A stretch of 64,000 bases of DNA from Paractinoplanes pyxinae (lineage in GTDB: Bacteria > Actinomycetota > Actinomycetes > Mycobacteriales > Micromonosporaceae), in NCBI RefSeq assembly GCF_026626335.1, contig NZ_JAPNTZ010000002.1, forward strand, positions 654,044 through 718,043. Reading direction: 5' to 3'. The notes under the pieces were generated by a model. It ran no database searches, had not been told where the DNA came from, and saw nothing but the letters and a program-made list of their open reading frames with translations. Within the stretch, counting starts at the first letter, position 1; each line of letters starts with the position of its first letter. This document shows, piece after piece, positions 61,459-64,000 of this stretch. Both the position numbers and the translations under genes were made by a program.

Positions 61459-62984
61459 CTCGTCCTCCTCTTCGGTTTGAACGCGCTCAGTGCGAGCGGG
61501 GAGCGCAACAGCCAGGCGCCGGCCACGAACGCGGGCACGGCGGCGAGCGCGGCGAAAGTCCGGTTGGTCGGGGCGGCGACGGCCCACGGGAGCACGCCGA
61601 AACAGGCGATCGAGAGCAGCGCGGCGGCCCGTGTGCCGGGCCCGAACGGGTGCAGCCCGGCCGACCGCCCGACCTGGATCAGCGGCAGCAGATTGTTCAC
61701 GACCATCGAGCAGGCCAGCCCGATCGCCGCGCCCAGGGCCCCGTACCGCGGAATGAGCAGCAGGTCGAGCACGACGGTCACGGCCAGCGCGATCAGCACG
61801 TTCACCAGGTTCCAGCTGGTGCGCCCGGCCATCGCCAGCACCATGTCGACCATGCCGCAGCCGGTGGCGACCAGCATCGCGGCGGCCAGCACGGCCACCA
61901 CCGGAACGCCCTCGGCCGCGTACCGGTCGCCGAACAGGCGCAGCCACACCGGCGCGAAGAAGATCACCAGCAGGGTGACCGGCCAGGTCACGAGCACGAG
62001 CCAGCCGGTCGCCGTCTGGTAGAGGTGGTTGGCCGTGCGCCGGTCGCCGACTGCCAGAGCCTCGGCCAGCCGGGGCTGCACCGACTGCGAGATGCCCTGG
62101 TTGGCGAACTGGATGAGGATGACGAACCGGCCCGCCACGGCGTAGACGGCGGCCGGCACCAGCCCGCCGAACGCGGCCACGAGCAGCACGTCGATCCGTT
62201 GCAGGGCGAGCTGGGCCACGCTGGCCAGCGCGCGCGGCCCGGTGAACCGCCAGAACTCGCGCCGCAGGTCGCGGCGTTCGGCCCGGTGCGTTCTCACCCC
62301 GGGCGGCTTGGTCGCGCGATAGACCTTGCGCAGCGCGTACGCCGAGAGCACCGTCACCGGCAGGTAGGGCGCCGCCCAGGCCAGCGCGAAGCCGGGCAGC
62401 GAGCCCGCCGTCCACAGTGTCATCACGCCGGCCGCGCCCACCAGCAGCAGCTGCAGCCCGCTGCGCAGGAACCGCTCGAGCACCACCGTCGGGCGCATCG
62501 CCCGATAGCCGCGGGTGGCCGTGAGCAGCGCGTCGGTCATCGCCTGCAGCGGCAGGAAGGCGGCCAGCACCCGCAGGCCGGCGGTGTGCGCGTCGACCAC
62601 GTGGGCCGCCTCGCGCGCGGTGACGTGGGCGATCGCCGGCGCGGCCAGCCACATCACTCCGGCCAGCACGATCGACAACACGATGACCGGGCCCAGCCCG
62701 GCCCGCAGGCAGGCGCCGAGCAGATGTTCCCGGCCGGTGGCGCGCAACCGGGCCGGCCAGTAGACCAGTCCGGTCTGGGTGCCCAGCTTGGCCAGCCCGC
62801 CGGCCAGCACGAAAGCCGCGGTGGCGGCGAAGAAGGCGCCCGCCTGCTCGGCCCCCAGCGACCGGGCCACCACCCAGGTGACCACCACGCCGGCGCCGCC
62901 GGCCAGCGCCGAGCCGGCCATGTTGGCCAGCCCGCCCCGGGCCGCGCCGCGGGTGCCCGTAACGGGTTTCTCTAGGACCGCCAT
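61455..62984 (-). CDS. Wzx-like polysaccharide flippase
   Basis: The 509-residue protein has about fourteen membrane helices and the polysaccharide transporter (MATE/Wzx) pattern at both N- and C-terminal halves (NMAGSALAGGAGVVVTWVVARSLGAEQAGAFF; ALAVTVVLDLLLIPRYGALGAAIG). It would flip lipid-linked glycan repeat units across the membrane. ATG 62984 overlaps the sulfotransferase end by 13 bases. The frame opens 165 bases further up without similarity. Confidence 0.9.
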   Translation of the reverse strand: MAVLEKPVTGTRGAARGGLANMAGSALAGGAGVVVTWVVARSLGAEQAGAFFAATAAFVLAGGLAKLGTQTGLVYWPARLRATGREHLLGACLRAGLGPVIVLSIVLAGVMWLAAPAIAHVTAREAAHVVDAHTAGLRVLAAFLPLQAMTDALLTATRGYRAMRPTVVLERFLRSGLQLLLVGAAGVMTLWTAGSLPGFALAWAAPYLPVTVLSAYALRKVYRATKPPGVRTHRAERRDLRREFWRFTGPRALASVAQLALQRIDVLLVAAFGGLVPAAVYAVAGRFVILIQFANQGISQSVQPRLAEALAVGDRRTANHLYQTATGWLVLVTWPVTLLVIFFAPVWLRLFGDRYAAEGVPVVAVLAAAMLVATGCGMVDMVLAMAGRTSWNLVNVLIALAVTVVLDLLLIPRYGALGAAIGLACSMVVNNLLPLIQVGRSAGLHPFGPGTRAAALLSIACFGVLPWAVAAPTNRTFAALAAVPAFVAGAWLLRSPLALSAFKPKRRTS

Positions 62985-63847
62985 ACCGGCATGCGTCCCA
63001 GCCAGCGTGACAGGGCCTCGTCGTGGGGCAGGTAGTAGTCGGTGAGCTCGCGGCGCAGGTCGGGGTCCATGTCGCTCTGCCGGGGGCGGGCGTTGTGCCG
63101 CTCGAAGGCCGGCCGCTCCAGATAGCTGGGCAGGCCGAGGAATTCGCACACCTCGTCGTAGACCGGTTCGGGGTCGGCGAAGAACCGCTCGCTCTCCACC
63201 ACGTGGATGCGTTCCCGGCCGACGTGCTGGGCCATCACGCTCAGGTAGCGGGCGTACTCGCCGCGCGAGCGGTAGGCGTGGTGCTGATGGCTGAAGCTGT
63301 AGTACTCCGGGTCCTCGGCCAGCTTCTCCTCCTGCTTGTGCAGGCGGGCCGGCTCGAGCGCCAGCGCGGCCCCGAAGTCGCGTTCGGTCTCGAAGCCCCG
63401 CGCGATCTCGTGGTGGTGCTGCGAGTAGGCCCGCTCGACCGGGTCGCGCACGAGCACGAGCAGCTTGGCCTGCGGCAGGTCGCGGGCGATCCGGGCCGCC
63501 GCCTGCGGGTGGTACATGTAGTACGGGCTCGACTCGAAGGTCTGCGGGGTCACCCCGTACCGCTCGCCGATCTTCTCGGCGCTGCGGGTCAGCGGGAAGT
63601 GGCCCTTGTACCAGGCCATCCCGCGCTGGTACGACGTGTCGAAGTAGTGCACGCCCTTGTGCAGCACGGCCTTGAGCACCACCGGGTGGCCGGCCAGCGC
63701 GCGGTAGAGCGACGTCGTGCCGCAGCGCTGCCCGCCGCAGATCAGGAACGAGGGCGTCATCCGGCCCGGTGCGGTCAGCCGGCCGTAGGAGCGGGATCCC
63801 AGGTGCACGACGCGTTTCATCGGCGCCGGCAGATTGCGTACGTCCAT
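62972..63847 (-). CDS. Sulfotransferase domain protein (second)
   Basis: From the ATG at 63847 (GAGGAG upstream) the protein has 291 residues with the PAPS 5' loop FLICGGQRCGTTSLYRAL and the 3'-phosphate site LLVLVRDPVERAYSQHHHE; a further R-P-A-F-x-R-x-N segment is like heparan-type sulfotransferases. It is not a close paralog of the first sulfotransferase. Probably modifies the surface glycan. Confidence 0.9.
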   Translation of the reverse strand: MDVRNLPAPMKRVVHLGSRSYGRLTAPGRMTPSFLICGGQRCGTTSLYRALAGHPVVLKAVLHKGVHYFDTSYQRGMAWYKGHFPLTRSAEKIGERYGVTPQTFESSPYYMYHPQAAARIARDLPQAKLLVLVRDPVERAYSQHHHEIARGFETERDFGAALALEPARLHKQEEKLAEDPEYYSFSHQHHAYRSRGEYARYLSVMAQHVGRERIHVVESERFFADPEPVYDEVCEFLGLPSYLERPAFERHNARPRQSDMDPDLRRELTDYYLPHDEALSRWLGRMPVWRS

Positions 63848-63858
63848 GGTCGGTCTCC

Positions 63859-64000
63859 TCACAGCTCCTCGACCCGCCGGATCAGCACCGGCAGCAGCCA
63901 GGTGCCGAGCACACCGAGGCGGGCGCCCCCCCCCCCCCCGCGGGCGGGGCGGGGTCCGGGGGGGAGGACGACCCGGCAGAGGAGGGCGGTGACCCCGCCG
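63859..64000 (-). CDS. Partial CDS, C terminus of an unrecognised protein
   Basis: A frame open to the window edge on the minus strand ends with TGA at 63861-63859, 11 bases upstream of the second sulfotransferase start. The visible 46 residues are GGVTALLCRVVLPPG, a Pro/Arg/Gly-rich stretch, then GVLGTWLLPVLIRRVEEL. A tract of 14 C at 63926-63939 gives five glycines and may be a base-calling artefact, so the frame is not certain. Family unknown; the rest is outside the window. Confidence 0.45.
   Translation of the reverse strand, partial: GGVTALLCRVVLPPGPRPARGGGGGARLGVLGTWLLPVLIRRVEEL

Overview
The window looks like chromosome from a high-GC mycelial actinobacterium, most likely Micromonosporaceae (Actinoplanes-like). 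The reasons are very strong third-position GC, many GTG starts, a WhiB regulator beside a BldM-like regulator next to guaB (the order known from Streptomyces whiD-bldM-guaB and the Mycobacterium whiB3-guaB region), and a sucC-sucD-perM-purN-purH block that matches Mycobacterium tuberculosis. The family assignment is inference; no database search was possible.

Layout. 1-3.2 kb: the end of an M16-type peptidase gene and a membrane-anchored molybdopterin oxidoreductase. 3.3-15.5 kb: developmental regulators (WhiB, degenerate-receiver LuxR protein), a DUF5319 protein, guaB, guaB3, an M1 lipoprotein peptidase, an LCP ligase, two tandem subtilases and guaA. 15.4-20.2 kb: a small PspC protein, two double-Nudix proteins, then pssA and psd convergent on a shared terminator; pssA has a long structured leader resembling an M-box. 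20.2-24.2 kb: an envelope-stress set (membrane protein, large PspC protein, PspC histidine kinase, NarL regulator). 24.4-29.9 kb: a complete Opp-type peptide ABC transporter. 29.9-32.9 kb: a STAND/NB-ARC regulator divergent from a small membrane protein. 32.9-40.6 kb: chorismate mutase, a secreted 5'-nucleotidase, PcrA, two M23 peptidases and a small B12-binding protein. 41-49 kb: central metabolism (sucCD, perM, purNH, pentapeptide protein, mdh). 49-53.7 kb: PP2C phosphatase, PhoD phosphatase, icd. 54-56 kb: galT and a DeoR regulator. 56-64 kb: a polysaccharide locus with a family 2 glycosyltransferase, two sulfotransferases, a WecG/TagA transferase, a GH26-like lipoprotein, a methyltransferase and a flippase, interrupted by a YefM-YoeB module and a VOC gene.

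How it fits together. guaB/guaA make GMP and purN/purH feed IMP to them. sucCD, mdh and icd are TCA steps. pssA and psd are successive steps to phosphatidylethanolamine. The PspC proteins, M23 peptidases, LCP protein and PerM all concern the envelope. The last 8 kb probably builds and exports a sulfated surface glycan.

No tRNA, rRNA, CRISPR array, prophage or insertion sequence was seen. The points that most deserve a second look are the M-box-like leader before pssA, the histidine kinase that seems to begin at ATC, a pair of related long inverted repeats, the evenly spaced GTAC boxes before yefM-yoeB, and the sulfated-glycan locus.
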